Shown here: piece by piece, positions 22,530 to 34,518 of the stretch
How positions within the stretch are numbered: position 1 is the first letter of the stretch
Layout: each line of letters opens with the position of its first letter
Assembly (NCBI GenBank): GCA_025618425.1
Contig: CM046833.1
Span: forward strand, 7,868,515 to 7,932,514
Direction: 5' to 3'
Source: Heliocidaris tuberculata
Lineage: Eukaryota; Echinodermata; Echinoidea; Camarodonta; Echinometridae
Length of the DNA stretch: 64,000 nt
Made by a program: the position numbers and the translations under genes
Notes under the pieces: generated by a model
Told to the model about the DNA's origin: nothing
Database searches by the model: none
The model's input: only the letters and a program-made list of their open reading frames with translations

Positions 22530-23150
22530 GTTTCTTGTTTGGAACACAAATCCCAATCAAAAGCAGTAGTGAACCCCCAAAAGTGTAACTTTACATGAAA
22601 ACAACTGCAACCCCGTTGCCAGTTCATACAACACAAAATAGATCTACCGGCTTCAGACAGCGGATACTGTCGTCATGGTCGTGTAGACGCTCGGTGTGTA
22701 GCCATATCTATCTCTGTTCCACAGCTGGCACTCTTTCCCTATCGCTCTCGTGCATCCACTAACGTATGTTCTCTACTCTTGCATTTGAAATAAGGATTTT
22801 GACCGTATGCACATTATTTTGACCGTATGCACATTATCATCCATATTAGCAACGTTTAGAGAATTTGTTTTGATGGTTACTTTTGTTTCGATAAATTATA
22901 ATTCACCAGGTTTGTTTCCTGCATACAACATTCATTTTAGTGTGAAAAGCTTGAACATACATACGGTTTTGTTTTATCTTGTATGATTTCATCAGGAAAA
23001 TTGCGATATCAACCACATGTATTGTTTTTGTTTACATAGCAGACCTGTATCAGGTTATGGAAACCCGATTGTGACAGCAAATTGTCCTTTATATCTCAAC
23101 ATTTGGGGGACGTTTTAGACATGCATTATCATGAATATTTAAATCTAAGC
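22530..23150 (-). promoter_or_regulatory. Upstream region of receptor A, conserved with B
   Basis: About 250 bases upstream of the A start are recognisably shared with the B upstream (for example AGACGCTCGGTGTGTAGCCA), as is later sequence near 22780-22990. A 20-base unit, ATTTTGACCGTATGCACATT, is tandemly doubled at about 22797-22837. No clear TATA box is assigned. This region separates A (-) from kinase copy K2 (+) and probably holds the A promoter. Confidence 0.45.
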
Positions 23151-23947
23151 GTTCCTTAAATTGAATCTTGAGTTCTTGGAAAGGTAAGCAAAATAATTTG
23201 TGAGCTTTCTCATTCTTATTATGTTATTTTGGAAGGTTATCAGAGTAGATATGTCCCCTGAAAAAAAGGATTCCTCTTCAATGCCCTCACATTCAAAATT
23301 ATGACAAGAAACAGCTGCAATGTTCGAAACAGCTGAAATGTTCAGGGCATAACATTTGTGTGTAGTCCCATTTAAACATTTCTGTGTACAATGCATGCGA
23401 CTCTCTGCAGGATTGAGTCAATTTATTATCATTTTGTTGAATCCTAAACAGTAGAGCATACACCAATTCTTATGGGCTATATAATCAGCCTTTCCCAATT
23501 GCTTTGAGACAATTTCTTTCACAATTCAATAGCATGACCAGGGGCCCTTTGCACAAAATTTGGAATCTTCCAGCCAGCAATGTCTTACTGTCCCGACCGA
23601 AAACAAGATTTATATTACATTTCCAGGCTACGGGTTGACCAGCATCATCAAGTCTGTAAAAATAATCCAAATAATTTATATTTTCCTAGCTTCATAAAAT
23701 ATGTTTCTTTTATTAAGGAAATATTACCGGTAGCCCTTTTTTCACTTTACATGTTATTGAAATTAGGTCAAATATTACTGAAGCTTTATGTGAGAAAAAA
23801 TATCCCTGCCATACGATTAACGTTTATTAAGGTTAAAACAGCCACTACTAATTTCTTTTCTGAATGCGGTACGAATAACTGTAAAATAATACAAATGTGA
23901 TTTCAATTGAATTCCCAAGCATTGCCGCTATATGCTATCCTATCCCG

Positions 23948-24240
23948 TAGAGGCGTCGTGGTCTAGTGAATAAGACAACGGACTACAGATCACATGATTC
24001 ACGGTTCGAGTCACTAATGTCCTTTGGACAGACATTAATCTACATTTGTCAAGCTCCATCCAGTTGTAGTAAATTAGTACCTGATAGGAATTTATGACTT
24101 GAATGCTTTCAGTGCTTTAGGGCAGCTGGGCTAAAGCCAGTGTAATAACAGTACTGTGTAGTAGCCTTGAGCATCCCCTAGGATGGATACGTGAGCAATA
24201 CAAATGTAGCTATCTTTTTATTATTATTTTATTATCATCC
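23948..24240 (+). repeat. tRNA-derived SINE in K2
   Basis: The head GGCGTCGTGGTCTAGTGAATAA plus CGGTTCGAGTC resembles tRNA A and B boxes. It is followed by a body of about 200 bases and a (TTA)n tail. No matching insertion was noticed in K1 or K3. Confidence 0.65.
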
Positions 24241-25299
24241 ATTATATTATCTTTTCGCATCAGTAATCTATCGATTGTCAGTAGATTTTGAAAAATGAAG
24301 TAACGTTTATGACTGAAAATAGCTTAACTAAATCTCAGTCTATTGTTGTACGGTCTGCGTAAATTAATGCTTCGTAACCGCACAGAAAGCTTTGCAAAAG
24401 ATCATGTCATAATTACAGTGAAAATTATATCAGGACGGGAAAAAAAGCGTTTTAAAAACATTCATCGAAAATAGCTCAGCATCATAAAACTTATTTGCAT
24501 TCGAAAGTTACAATACAAAATGTTGCTTTCCATTTGTTATACTCTTTAAATGTTTTAACTGAAAATGTGTATTTTCTGTCCCTACTTTGATGCGGGTAAC
24601 ATGCTGGACAGCCCTTTTATCTCCGTGCGACATTCCTGCTTGAATAATAATTTGATAGAGACACAAGCTGACATTTTTTGTTTCCTTCTTTTTCTTTCAA
24701 ACATATAATCCCATTTTTCAATGTATTGTAGACTTGTCAGTCATATGACTTAAAAGTCATCCCTTTTTTAATGTCAACTACTATAAAAAAATGAATTAAA
24801 AATAATAATAATAATAATTCAACCCTTCCCTTTCTTTCTCATTGAAAGATGGCGCTACCAGATAAAGTTGAAGTCTACAGGGTGACTAGTTGTATGTAGG
24901 AGCAACCGATAACTGTCACATATTGGACATTACAAAACTTGTGAGTGAATAGTGAAATTTGTTAGCCAATGAGCTTTTTTCAGTTAATAATCTATTCCAA
25001 AGGTATCAGTTATTTACGTGGCGACTGAAGAAAACAATAACGTAGTTAAACTATATAATATGTACATCATGTTATTAGCATGGAAATGAAAGCTCAATAT
25101 ATTCAATTTCATGAAATGATATACTCTGTATCTTATGTCAGTGTAATACATCGTTGGCTTTGAGCTGAAGCAATGCTGACAGGAGCACTTCAATTGAAAG
25201 TGATGTCTGGTCTTACAGGGTCCTTTTTGTTACCCTCTGTAAGAATACCTATAGGAACACACCCTCCTCCTGTTATTCTACTCCTGCTTCCCTTCTACA

Positions 25300-25478
25300 G
25301 CGAATTCTATAGAGAATCATGTATGGTCATACGACTTGCTTCCTAGAGGGTTTTGCCCATAATAAGAATGTTATCTGTGGGAATATCTCCTCATACTCCT
25401 ACTTCCCTTCCCTCCCTACTCCATGGACAGTGATGTCTTGTCATAACGGTGTCATTCTCCTTATATGGGAGAATGGGG
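25300..25478 (+). repeat. Tandem fragments of the helix F exon in K2
   Basis: After the main helix F relic, two further pieces of the same sequence occur: CATGTATGGTCATACGACTTG near 25319 and CAGTGATGTCTTGTCATAACGG near 25428. Spacing is about 110-120 bases. A similar extra piece occurs in K3 at about 54138-54190, but not in K1. Confidence 0.7.
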
Positions 25479-25525
25479 TAAGTTCCTACAAGTGTTCTTA
25501 CCAAGAACACTTGTAGGAACTTACC
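25477..25525. repeat. Perfect 23-bp hairpin, 3-base loop
   Basis: GGTAAGTTCCTACAAGTGTT and three more bases are exactly mirrored after a 3-base loop. One arm begins at the GTAAG that corresponds to the splice donor of the duplicated helix F fragment. Confidence 0.9.
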
Positions 25526-26479
25526 ACATTGTTTGACATCTGCAGCCATCATTCTTCGAAAGACGTTGCAATTTTTACCAAATTTCTTAATTATTAGTCC
25601 AACAAATCGGAACAAAGTGAGTATCCTTTTCACTACAGCCCTGTTGATTTATTTATTTTTTTCTATGATTTTATTTATTATGGTGATATATTTTCAAGAA
25701 CTCGAACATACTCAGGTTTAAGCGATGACAACGAAAGGAACGGATTACGAAATGATACAACATGATAAGGTCATAGCATTGTGGGGAGGATCTGTAAGTA
25801 GGTGTTCTCACATTTTTTCTTGCCGTCGATGTTAGTTCCCTAGTGTGTTAGCCAGCTCTCTTCAAAGTGAATGCCTTACTCTCTAAACTTAAATATCTTC
25901 TAAGGAGTTATGAAAAACTCCACCAGTATGTTACAATATTTTAATTTTTTTTTTAATTTGTTGTTGATCCTTTTCACCTAATGTCAAAATTGATTTGTCG
26001 AAATTGCAAATTATTTGATTATTGAGATCGCGTAAATATGCATTATAATGAATATATTATACGACCAAATATCCTTCCTTGCCGCATGTCGGTCTGTAGT
26101 TTCATTGTTACACGGCAAAAGCCAAAATGTTACTTTAACACAACCGCTATTTCTAGGGCCTTATAATTAAGAATAAACCAATTAAGCACGGGTACAAAAT
26201 AAAGCAATTCGATTCGATTAGTTAAATTTGACATTGATGTTTTAGCACCTTTTATATGGTGAAGTTATACCAAGTAACCTATGTGGTGCTACATTAACGC
26301 CTTGTATTTTCAGTGTAATATGTGCTAGTCTTCTAATGTTGATGTCGTTTCATCCAACTTGATATATACGTGCATGAAAACTGTCTAACATTTTTTTCTT
26401 CCTCTATGCCTTTACACGAAAACATCTCCTACGAATGATTCTCCGTTGTAATAAAGGTTATGAACAAGGTCTGTATTAA

Positions 26480-29400
26480 CACTGATACTTAACGCTTCAA
26501 AATTATTGTTTATTCAAAAGAGTCGAAACAATGATCAAGTAGACAACAAGTCAATAATACTTAGAACATAGCCTTTATTAGTCTCAGATAATTCATTAAA
26601 GTTTGCACAAAAGTAATAATCATAATAGCATATTCCATCTAGAACAAGTATTATAACGGTCACATTATTTACAACCAGGAGGAGTGTCACTAGACAGTTT
26701 CAGTGGTCTCGGAAAAGGGAGAGGGGTGTTGTCGGACTAACTTAAATCTGCCCATGAGAGAGCTGAAATTTTCCACCATTAAAACATAATGATAAATAAA
26801 AAGGGGCATTGACGATGCTACATTGGATTCCGATACTGAAAAAAAGGACAGGCATCACGGGGGGGGGGGGGGGGGGGAGTACTAGTCCCACTAGGTAGAA
26901 GAAATGCTAATTTTTAAAAGTAATTACGTAGGGAGTGCGGGAAGGGTCGTATCATCTTTTAATCACATTCCCTTTTCTCTCATTATTTTTTTTCTCTCTC
27001 TCTTTCTAATTTAATGTTTTGTTCGGTCTGTTGTGGGTTTCTTGTCGGTCTCGTCGGTGTGACAGGGTATGAGGTATGAGAGCTTTCATTTAGTGGTTGT
27101 TGGGAAATCAGTTTTATGTAATTCGAATCCTTCATGTGGTACGCTAAATTCCTAATGGAAATAATTCACACTACCCCATCTCCAGGTATGATGTCCCTTT
27201 AGTTATACGTTATTTCGGGGTTGGCCCATTAAATGTTAAGGGGGAGGGTATATTAGATATAGATAGAGAGGGGGCGGAAAGAGGCGGTATCACCCACCTT
27301 TTTAACGTACACATCGTTGAATATAAACAAAAATTTGAAGTATGATACACAATGCATAAATCAATATAAATGGATGAACCTATCGGGAAAAAAAATGAAT
27401 TTTGGTAATAAGATTTTAGTAAAATCATATACCTCAGTGACACCAAAGTCATCGATACCAGACAGATAAGGAAGGGACCTCACATTTTTTTTAATTTATT
27501 TATTTATTTATTTATTTACATTTACATTAGCCCTAACTGAAAGCAATCTGTCAGTTTGAAATCGGAGTGGAGTCGGTTTGGTGGCGTGATATATCAGTCA
27601 CACAGGCAAAGCGACTCAACACGTACACCGACTCCAAACCGATGGACTCTTTTTTTGTGTGTGTGTCTTGTCAGTGTAGGGTCGGTCTCGTTGTTGTGAC
27701 TGCAGTGTGACTGCGGTATTGATTACCATTTCGAAGATGCTAAAAACCAACACATTCAACACAAGCAACACATTCTGGCATGGTGGGGGGGGGGGGTGGC
27801 ATCTTCTACCGGAATATCAACTTTTATGTTCATATAATGAGAGCCGAATTTTTCGTGCAGAAGAAAATGTAATGTCGTCATCAGAATATACAAGAAAACA
27901 CCAAGTACGGAACGACATAAAGACTGATACAGTGGACAAAAAACCTTTTTTTTTGTAATGCACACTTCTAATGAACAAAAGCAAATCCAGGGTATAAATT
28001 AGATTGATAATTAGTATACCCTAATTTAGTTTTTCTTATTCTAATGATAATATTAATGTTTATGTCTCTAAAAGCTGAAATAACGCTTTCGTGTGCACCG
28101 GCCTTATCATGCGAATACATGGTAGACTGATATTTAAGAAGAAAATCAGCGCGTTATTGATTCAGATATAAAAATCTCATCACCTATAGACTTAACTGAG
28201 ATTTAAATTAAAAGGCAGCACATTATTCCTTCAAATATGAAAACGTGACTTTTTTGTGTTATTATATGCAAGAAAATAAATACATTGTATTCTTATTTCA
28301 TATGTTTGGTAAAATGATTAAGCAAGAACAGAAAAAAGGGCATATCAATTGTATTTCCAATATATAGAGTGAAAAAAAAAATGTACTCATAACCATCAGC
28401 CAACCATCCAGGTATTCCCTCCCCCTCTCAGTGCATAATGCTCAACTATACATCAACTTCCCAATCTTGGGGACAGATAATTTTCTTTCAACTGCTGCTC
28501 CCAGTATGTGGGAAAAAAAAAAAAACTCTCCATAATTATCCACAACCCGGTATCTCTCAATATATTCAAATCACATCTCAGTACTATTTTGTCATTGTTT
28601 TTAAACAGTATAATTGTAAAGGGCATTAGAACATAATGTTGTGGAAAATGTGCTTCATGAATACATTATTATTATTACCGTTATCCAAGACAGCAATATA
28701 TCTTTTAGACAAAGTCACAAAATGTAAGGTAATTTGGAATGCGATAAACCAAAATGTAGAACTACAAACACGCATAAAATGAAGCATTTTAAAATTACAT
28801 GCAACTACCATTGTCATATACTGTATGTCATTCCCTGTTCATTTAACACGGGATTCCCCGTCAAAAAATCCAAGTTATATTGCACGATCGTGCACTATAA
28901 CACAATTTTTGCACGTCACGGGATGCGAATCTAACCAATCACAGGACGTATTATGCATACACTCTTTACTCTAATCATTTATCGAACCGAGTAATTCATA
29001 CTTGTTTTAATGATTCGAATTTGCAATAATCCTTATGCTTGAATTGACCCTTATATCTTATACCCCAATCACACCAAACGAGGCCGTTACCAGACTGACC
29101 CCAGATTATATCGAATCCTTTGTGAAACTAAGTCCGCGGGTGCTTCCCGAGCGCACGTACTCTATTGAAATATCACTGGAAATATTACATTTTGTAAACA
29201 ACTTTGTCATTTGTGATAAAAGTTCCCACTTTCATCCTTAGTTCTACTGATATGATGCGGATGATATCATGTTATTTACATTTTATATTTGAAATTAATG
29301 CAAAGATGTCTATTGCATTCGCGTTTTGGGGTCAAACAGAGCCCTTTTTGATGACACACCACACACACACAAAAATGAAACTGTACGTAAATTCCCACTT

Positions 29401-30430
29401 TTTTGTACGCACGGACGACTTCAACTCGATATAATTTCTCTCTCTGTATCATCAAACAGCTTAGTTCCAATAAGTTATTTCTAAGTTTCTTCTTAGCTTT
29501 CCCATGATATAAGAATGATGTTTATCAGTCAAATATTGGGTTCGCGTTTTAGCTTTAAATAAATATCTTTCAGACCACAAGCCAATGGCAAAACCTGGCT
29601 TATTTGTTCACTCGACATGAGATATGTACAGTATGTATTTGTGCGCCCATGCGTGTCCTGCACGCACTCGTGCACTAAATGGGGTCCTTATGCCGTAAAA
29701 GGATTGATATGCGAACATGTTTTTTCTTTCTTTTTTTACATTTTACCGAATGCCCAAGGATCGGTAGGTTTGGATTGGATTGGAGTTGGGTGTGAACGAG
29801 GTATTCGTCACACCGCCAATCCGACTCCACAACGACTCCGATTCTTGACTAGTCATCATCATAAAACGATGAAATAACGTAGGATTATTTCTCTCATAGA
29901 TTTTACTTTTACAATTGAATGTGGACTTGGCAGACAACTCCCCGCAACGTGAGACATCCACTGTCATGCATTTTACCATTCGCCCTCTGTAAGAGCATAC
30001 AATCTTCGTTTTGATTCGTTTGATTAGTGTCCCAATCTGAAATAAAAAGATATATTGTTTCAGGAAAATATAATGAGTATTCTAAGTCCCACTCCCCATC
30101 ATCACCATGAAAATGTGCCTGCGCGCTCTATACAGATGAAATGTTGAAGGAAAAGACTGCACACTTAATATGGACTGCGCATTGAAATTCCTTCACGCTA
30201 TGATGGTATACGATTGTTGGGCTGGGTTTTACATTAAGTAAGAATAAAACTTGAAATCACTTATTTCTTGAAACTGCTCTCCATTGACGTCCTTTGACAA
30301 TTAATTATTTTTTTCCCAACTTCGAAGCATGGTGAAAAATGTAAATGGGTACACAGTACGAAAAATTGCGAAAGGTGTTGTAATAATGATTTTAAAATAA
30401 CTTAGAAATACAACTATCAAGCGCTTATTA
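26480..30430. other. Gene-free stretch: repeats and homopolymers
   Basis: This is the left part of the block that splits K2. It holds a poly-G run at about 26861-26877, TTTA repeats near 27500, palindromic GACTCCGA-rich elements near 27565-27650 and 29760-29850, a poly-G run at 27783, and a segment near 28850-28970 that matches 40620-40690 inverted. Open frames are short and not protein-like. No exon is recognised. Confidence 0.5.
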
Positions 30431-30431
30431 A

Positions 30432-30851
30432 AAGCCCACCGCACACTATACGATCGGTCAACGATCCGATTTTGAAAGTAACTATTATGGTATTAGATAT
30501 AAACAGTTAAACACATAAAATATTTTTATTGAGGTTCTGAATATAGTAACATAAATAGTAAAATCTAAATTACAGCCTAATACGAGCCTTCTAGTCGGAG
30601 GAAAGGCCAAATAGGCTCCGAATCGTAGTCACGTCAAAGCAGTCCTGCGATCGTCTGCGATTTGAAAGTCATTTGGCCCTTATTCTGGAAATAAGGCTGA
30701 CATCACACCAAATTCCGATGTTGAGTATTCATATTATTGTTCAGAACCTGAATGAGGTAGCTTTCACTTGTTAAACTGCCTGTGTGTAATGATATTGCGA
30801 TTTATTTCCAAGATCGGATCGTAGACCGATCGTATAGTGTGCGGTGGGCTT
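30432..30851. mobile_element. MITE, ~420 bp with 26-bp inverted ends
   Basis: AAGCCCACCGCACACTATAC at the left and its complement at the right end (CGGTGGGCTT) are near-perfect, followed inward by CGATCGG.CAACGATCCGAT and its mirror. TTA/TAA-rich flanks suggest a short target site. No coding sequence, so non-autonomous. Confidence 0.85.
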
Positions 30852-30959
30852 AACTTGCTAAATAAGTATTGGCATGTTAAGGCATAATATGATTAAAAAA
30901 GGGGTTCAGAATAAGTGATATTTTTTTCTTTAAGCAATCGGGGGGGGGGGGGGGTAATT

Positions 30960-31322
30960 CATGGGAGTGTGAGTGTCGTGGACCATTTTGGTCCATTGTT
31001 CTACGTTCGTAATGAACTCTAAACTCACTTCTGTACGAGCTCGTAGTTCCTTCCCGATCAGTTACACACACCCATGTCCTTTGGGTGTTCGACCTGTTAC
31101 AGTTCTCCCACACCCAATCGGGGGACATATGAGACTTGAGATGATGGTGTTCTTCCGTGCTCTCTATGAAAAGTAGGGACGGACCAACCTCATCGCCGTT
31201 GCCCATGGTAACCGCATCCAGACCATCGCAGTAATCAAAAGCATCTTGCCAAGAACGACCTGGACCATTGACATTCAGGATGCATTTTGTTTTCCCATAA
31301 ACCCAACCAACCGGACAGGTTT
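30960..31322 (-). CDS. C-type lectin-like domain exon of an EGF/lectin gene
   Basis: After the acceptor CAATTTAG the - strand reads ETCPVGWVYGKTKCILNV, SWQDAFDYCDGLD, LLFIESTEEHHHL, DWVWENCNRSN, then RTWVCVTDREGTTSSY. This has the N-terminal lectin landmarks (CP.GW, W.DA..YC, L..I.S..E) and a 'W..CN....TW.C' segment; I associate that segment with invertebrate lectins from general knowledge. Phase 1 matches the EGF exon upstream. The 3' end is uncertain: the frame stays open into a poly-G tract at about 30942, and the second half of the fold is not found, so an unseen exon or a truncated gene are both possible. Confidence 0.7.
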
Positions 31323-32114
31323 CTAAATTGTTAGAGATGGGAGGAAGAAAAATAGACAATACGCACGGATGTGATGAATAAAATTTATAATAAACGAGAA
31401 AAATGTACCAATATATTTATGCCTAAAATGCTTACCATAGGCCTACTAGACAATCCGGATTCGAACAAAGTTCATACTCACATACCTTCCCGATACAAAT
31501 AGGGCATGCATAAGGATATAATTTCTTATGTAGAGTAGACACACACTTGATATATTTCTTTCAAAATCATATACAATTGCCTGTGGGGTTGCCAACCTGA
31601 AACCTTTCACATAATCTGATATATGTGCAGTTAATTTCCGATACATCCCACTAGATCAACAGTTCATAAAACCGGCAGTGTCGATCAAAATTTAATGAAA
31701 ACTCAGAAATGTTGACACATTGGCTTTAGGTGTAGTGGGGTCTTCTTTCATTTTTAATTCTTATAAAATTTAAAGTGAAATATCTGACAGATCTGATTCG
31801 GAACAGTTGTTTGGTTTCTACACTGTAAAACGAGTTGGATAAAAAAAATAACAAATATTATGTGAAAATGTATAATTGTTGGATGAAATATTACCTAATA
31901 TTGGGTAAAATGTTACTCAATATCTACTAAATCTGACCCGATTTATGCAGCGTCTTTAGCGTGTGAGTAGTGTGACAGCGAACAGCGTGGGTCACAGGTC
32001 ACGCGTGATCACCAATGCAGTATTTGTCTAGTTAATGGATGACATCTGTGGTGGCTCAGTAACGGCTATCTGCCTGCCTGTTAAAAAAAAAGAGTTTAAA
32101 GTAATCTTACATAC

Positions 32115-32219
32115 CATATTCACAACGTGTTCCTCCGAATCCGCCTGGACAAGAGCAGCTAAATCCATCAAGTTCCTCCTTGCAAGCCCCTCCATTATGA
32201 CACAGCTCTGGGTAACATG
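32115..32219 (-). CDS. EGF-like domain exon
   Basis: The exon lies between CTATACAG and GTATGT, phase 1 to 1, 105 bases. It reads CYPELCHNGGACKEELDG and then FSCSCPGGFGGTRCEYG. All six EGF cysteines are present with usual spacing. Phases join the exon at 33573-33755 upstream and the lectin exon downstream. Confidence 0.85.
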
Positions 32220-32329
32220 CTGTATAGAAGGTAGAATAGACAGCTACATGTATGACGTAATCCATTAGTCTATTAAACAGGTGTGGCCAAAGGTCCCTAT
32301 GTGAATATAATGCATACAGTTTGACTGCA

Positions 32330-32510
32330 CATTTGAAGGTATTAGATAGTTTTGGGAAGCCCTCAAAAACTTTTCGTGAGATTTCTTTGATTTTACTTAA
32401 TAAATAGCAGGGTACTAACATAACTAAGATGCTGTGAGGTTTTTTCCTCCTCAAGTGAAATATTTATCGAATTAGAGGTGAAAAGAATAAAAATCCTTGG
32501 CCCAAAAAAG
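32330..32510 (-). repeat. Dispersed repeat (copy 2, inverted)
   Basis: It matches 3285-3410 on the opposite strand over most of its length (CATCTTAGTTATGTTAGTAC; CACGAAAAGTTTTTGAG). It lies just upstream of the EGF exon. The open frame it gives is not treated as coding. Confidence 0.6.
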
Positions 32511-32974
32511 AGGGGATGTAAATTCGAACAACGGCCACACACATTACTCACACGAGGATTGTTGTGTGTTATAGAATACGCTACACATAGTGCGAAGCGC
32601 TAGGTTTATTGTGTGGGGAACCTTCGGGTGGATATGGTCTCAGCGTGAGGCAGTGAAAAACCGTTACCAAGCGTTTCTTTCAGATATTTACACTAAAATT
32701 TGTTCGAAATCGTGAATAGAATGTTAAATAATCTCGTACATGTGCCTTATGATAAAAGGAGAATATAATGTGACTATGTTAGATAAGTTTCTTGCCAGTA
32801 TGATTTTTGCTACCGAGACTGTCTATGAGCTTTAACGTTCTGGTGGAAATTAAGCCTTTCTTTGTGTTTAATTTTTCGGCACTTTTCCACACAGACAAGC
32901 ATACTTTTACTCTCATTCTCGCTTTTTCTCTGAACGAGAGAAGGAAAGACACACAAATCAAGAAGCCGAAATTT

Positions 32975-32977
<3 letters not shown>

Positions 32978-33014
<37 letters not shown>

Positions 33015-33026
33015 GGGGGGGGGGGT
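32978..33026 (+). repeat. (CT)n microsatellite plus poly-G
   Basis: About 17 CT units followed by CGG and a G tract. Glu-Arg open frames on the other strand are artefacts. Confidence 0.9.
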
Positions 33027-33572
33027 AACTTTCACTCAATGGATAGCAAGAATACGACGGTCTGGTCTGCGACATCGAAAATGTGAGGAAAACAACGCCC
33101 TTTGATATTGCCTGGCGAAAAAAAAAAACAACATCTAATCACCCATGGAAATCGCCATTAAACCAATAACACCAACAACCAAAACATTACATGTTTTACA
33201 TACCGCTCTTTGTCATGAACACACTTGCACTCAGACATTTCATTCAAATTACCATCTACAAAGCTTTCTTTTTATCATTTTGTGTCAATTTAACTGACTA
33301 ATATTTATTTGGTAATTTGGTAATAATAGCAAACATTGTATTGTTTGAATTTGTTTACGTGAACTGTTTTTGTAAACGAAAAATATAGCCTATACATTTC
33401 AAACATTTTTTTTAATTGTATTTTTGGCAGATTTGCGACATAATTCTCTTCATTTGTAAAAATAATAATAATAATAAAATAAATAAATAAATAAGTTAAA
33501 AATCAAACACATTATCACTTTACGCAAAGGAATTGATCCAACTTGCAAGATAAATAAACTTTTTTATCATAC

Positions 33573-33755
33573 CCGGATGTGCGCAGTATAAGTTTATTTT
33601 GTCCCTCGCTTCTTCTGGCGTTCTGACGTCATATTCAGGGTGGTCACGTGGTAGATATTTTGGAACAAACTTCACCCATTCCCCGGTATATTTGGAGACA
33701 CCATAGGGGCAGATTTCCGGAGGTATTTCAGGGCACGTTCCATCACCGAGAAGGC
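33573..33755 (-). CDS. Unrecognised Cys-containing exon joined to EGF/lectin gene
   Basis: The exon reads from acceptor AAATACCAG to donor G|GTATGA, phase 1 to 1, 183 bases. Segments: LLGDGTCPEIPPEICPYGVS, KYTGEWVKFVPKYLPRD, then VRTPEEARDKINLYCAHP. It has three cysteines, no stops, and a phase that fits the EGF exon. I do not recognise the domain. The acceptor has a weak pyrimidine tract, so the left border is less sure. Exons further upstream, including a signal peptide, were not found. Confidence 0.55.
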
Positions 33756-34476
33756 CTGGTATTTAATATAATTTTCAAGACCATTTTATGCCTCCTTGTA
33801 CCTTTCTCTTTCTTTCTTCAACAATTCATTTGTGTATTAGATAATGAAAGATCTCTACTCATTAAGAGATGAAGAAATGAAAGATTTTGACCCATCTACT
33901 ACTGTATTATCTCATTTCTGTAAACTTTATACAGAAGCCATCCGGTTCCCGTAGGCAATGGGTTTCATATATTAGCATGATATGTGTCAAATTTTATTTA
34001 GTATTCTCTAATATTACTTCAATGTGTTTCCATTTTTCCTCTCTATAAGCTTAAAGTTGTTCCAGCATTTCTAATTTGCCTATAGTTTACTGTAAAGTGG
34101 TTCCCTGTGAGTTTTTATTAGTAAACTTTTCATAAGTTCCGAAAATGTGACCATTCTATCATTTCTATTTAAACAATGAAGCATTGAAGCATTTAGACTA
34201 AAGACTAAAACATATTCATATGGCTTGAACTATACTCGTTGCATCAGCAATAATTTGGGATAAAAAAAACAACAACAACAAAAAAACAACAACAAAAAAC
34301 ATTGTAGTCAGTCATCCGTGGCAGATAAGTCATTAATGAGGTATCATTGGACAGAAAACAAATTACTCTTTACCATGAATAAATTCTTAGTTCACATCGG
34401 TTATTATTTTTAAAATTAAAAATTACAAGCTCTCTCAAAGAGGGTATACTTTACGCACTGTATTAAATACGTGTAG

Positions 34477-34518
<42 letters not shown>

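Larger units (their letters stand above)
23551..25795 (+). pseudogene. Kinase copy K2 (left part), broken
   Basis: Remnants in K1 order: a catalytic-loop relic at 23551-23658 (CCAGCCAGCAATGTCTTACTG; GGCTACGGGTTGACCAGC) with the HGN region lost; a helix F relic at 25141-25238 with a deletion before VTL; and a helix G relic at about 25710-25795 (CTCAGGTTTAAGCGATGACAACG) with gaps. Frames and splice sites are not maintained. Exons for the N-lobe are absent, so the copied segment began inside the gene. The next exon relic lies at 38129. Confidence 0.8.

Noticed and set aside
22797..22837. Two direct 20-base repeats considered as a CRISPR-like or regulatory array
   Set aside because: Only two adjacent copies without spacers, in an animal genome. 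Noted simply as a tandem duplication in the A upstream region.
27700..27960. 83-codon plus frame near 27.7 kb
   Set aside because: It contains a poly-G run and no recognisable protein pattern. Treated as chance.
30973..31176. Plus-strand 67-codon frame
   Set aside because: Antisense to the C-type lectin exon, which has recognisable domain residues and splice borders.
33648..33872. Plus-strand 74-codon frame
   Set aside because: Antisense to the phase-matched exon at 33573-33755.
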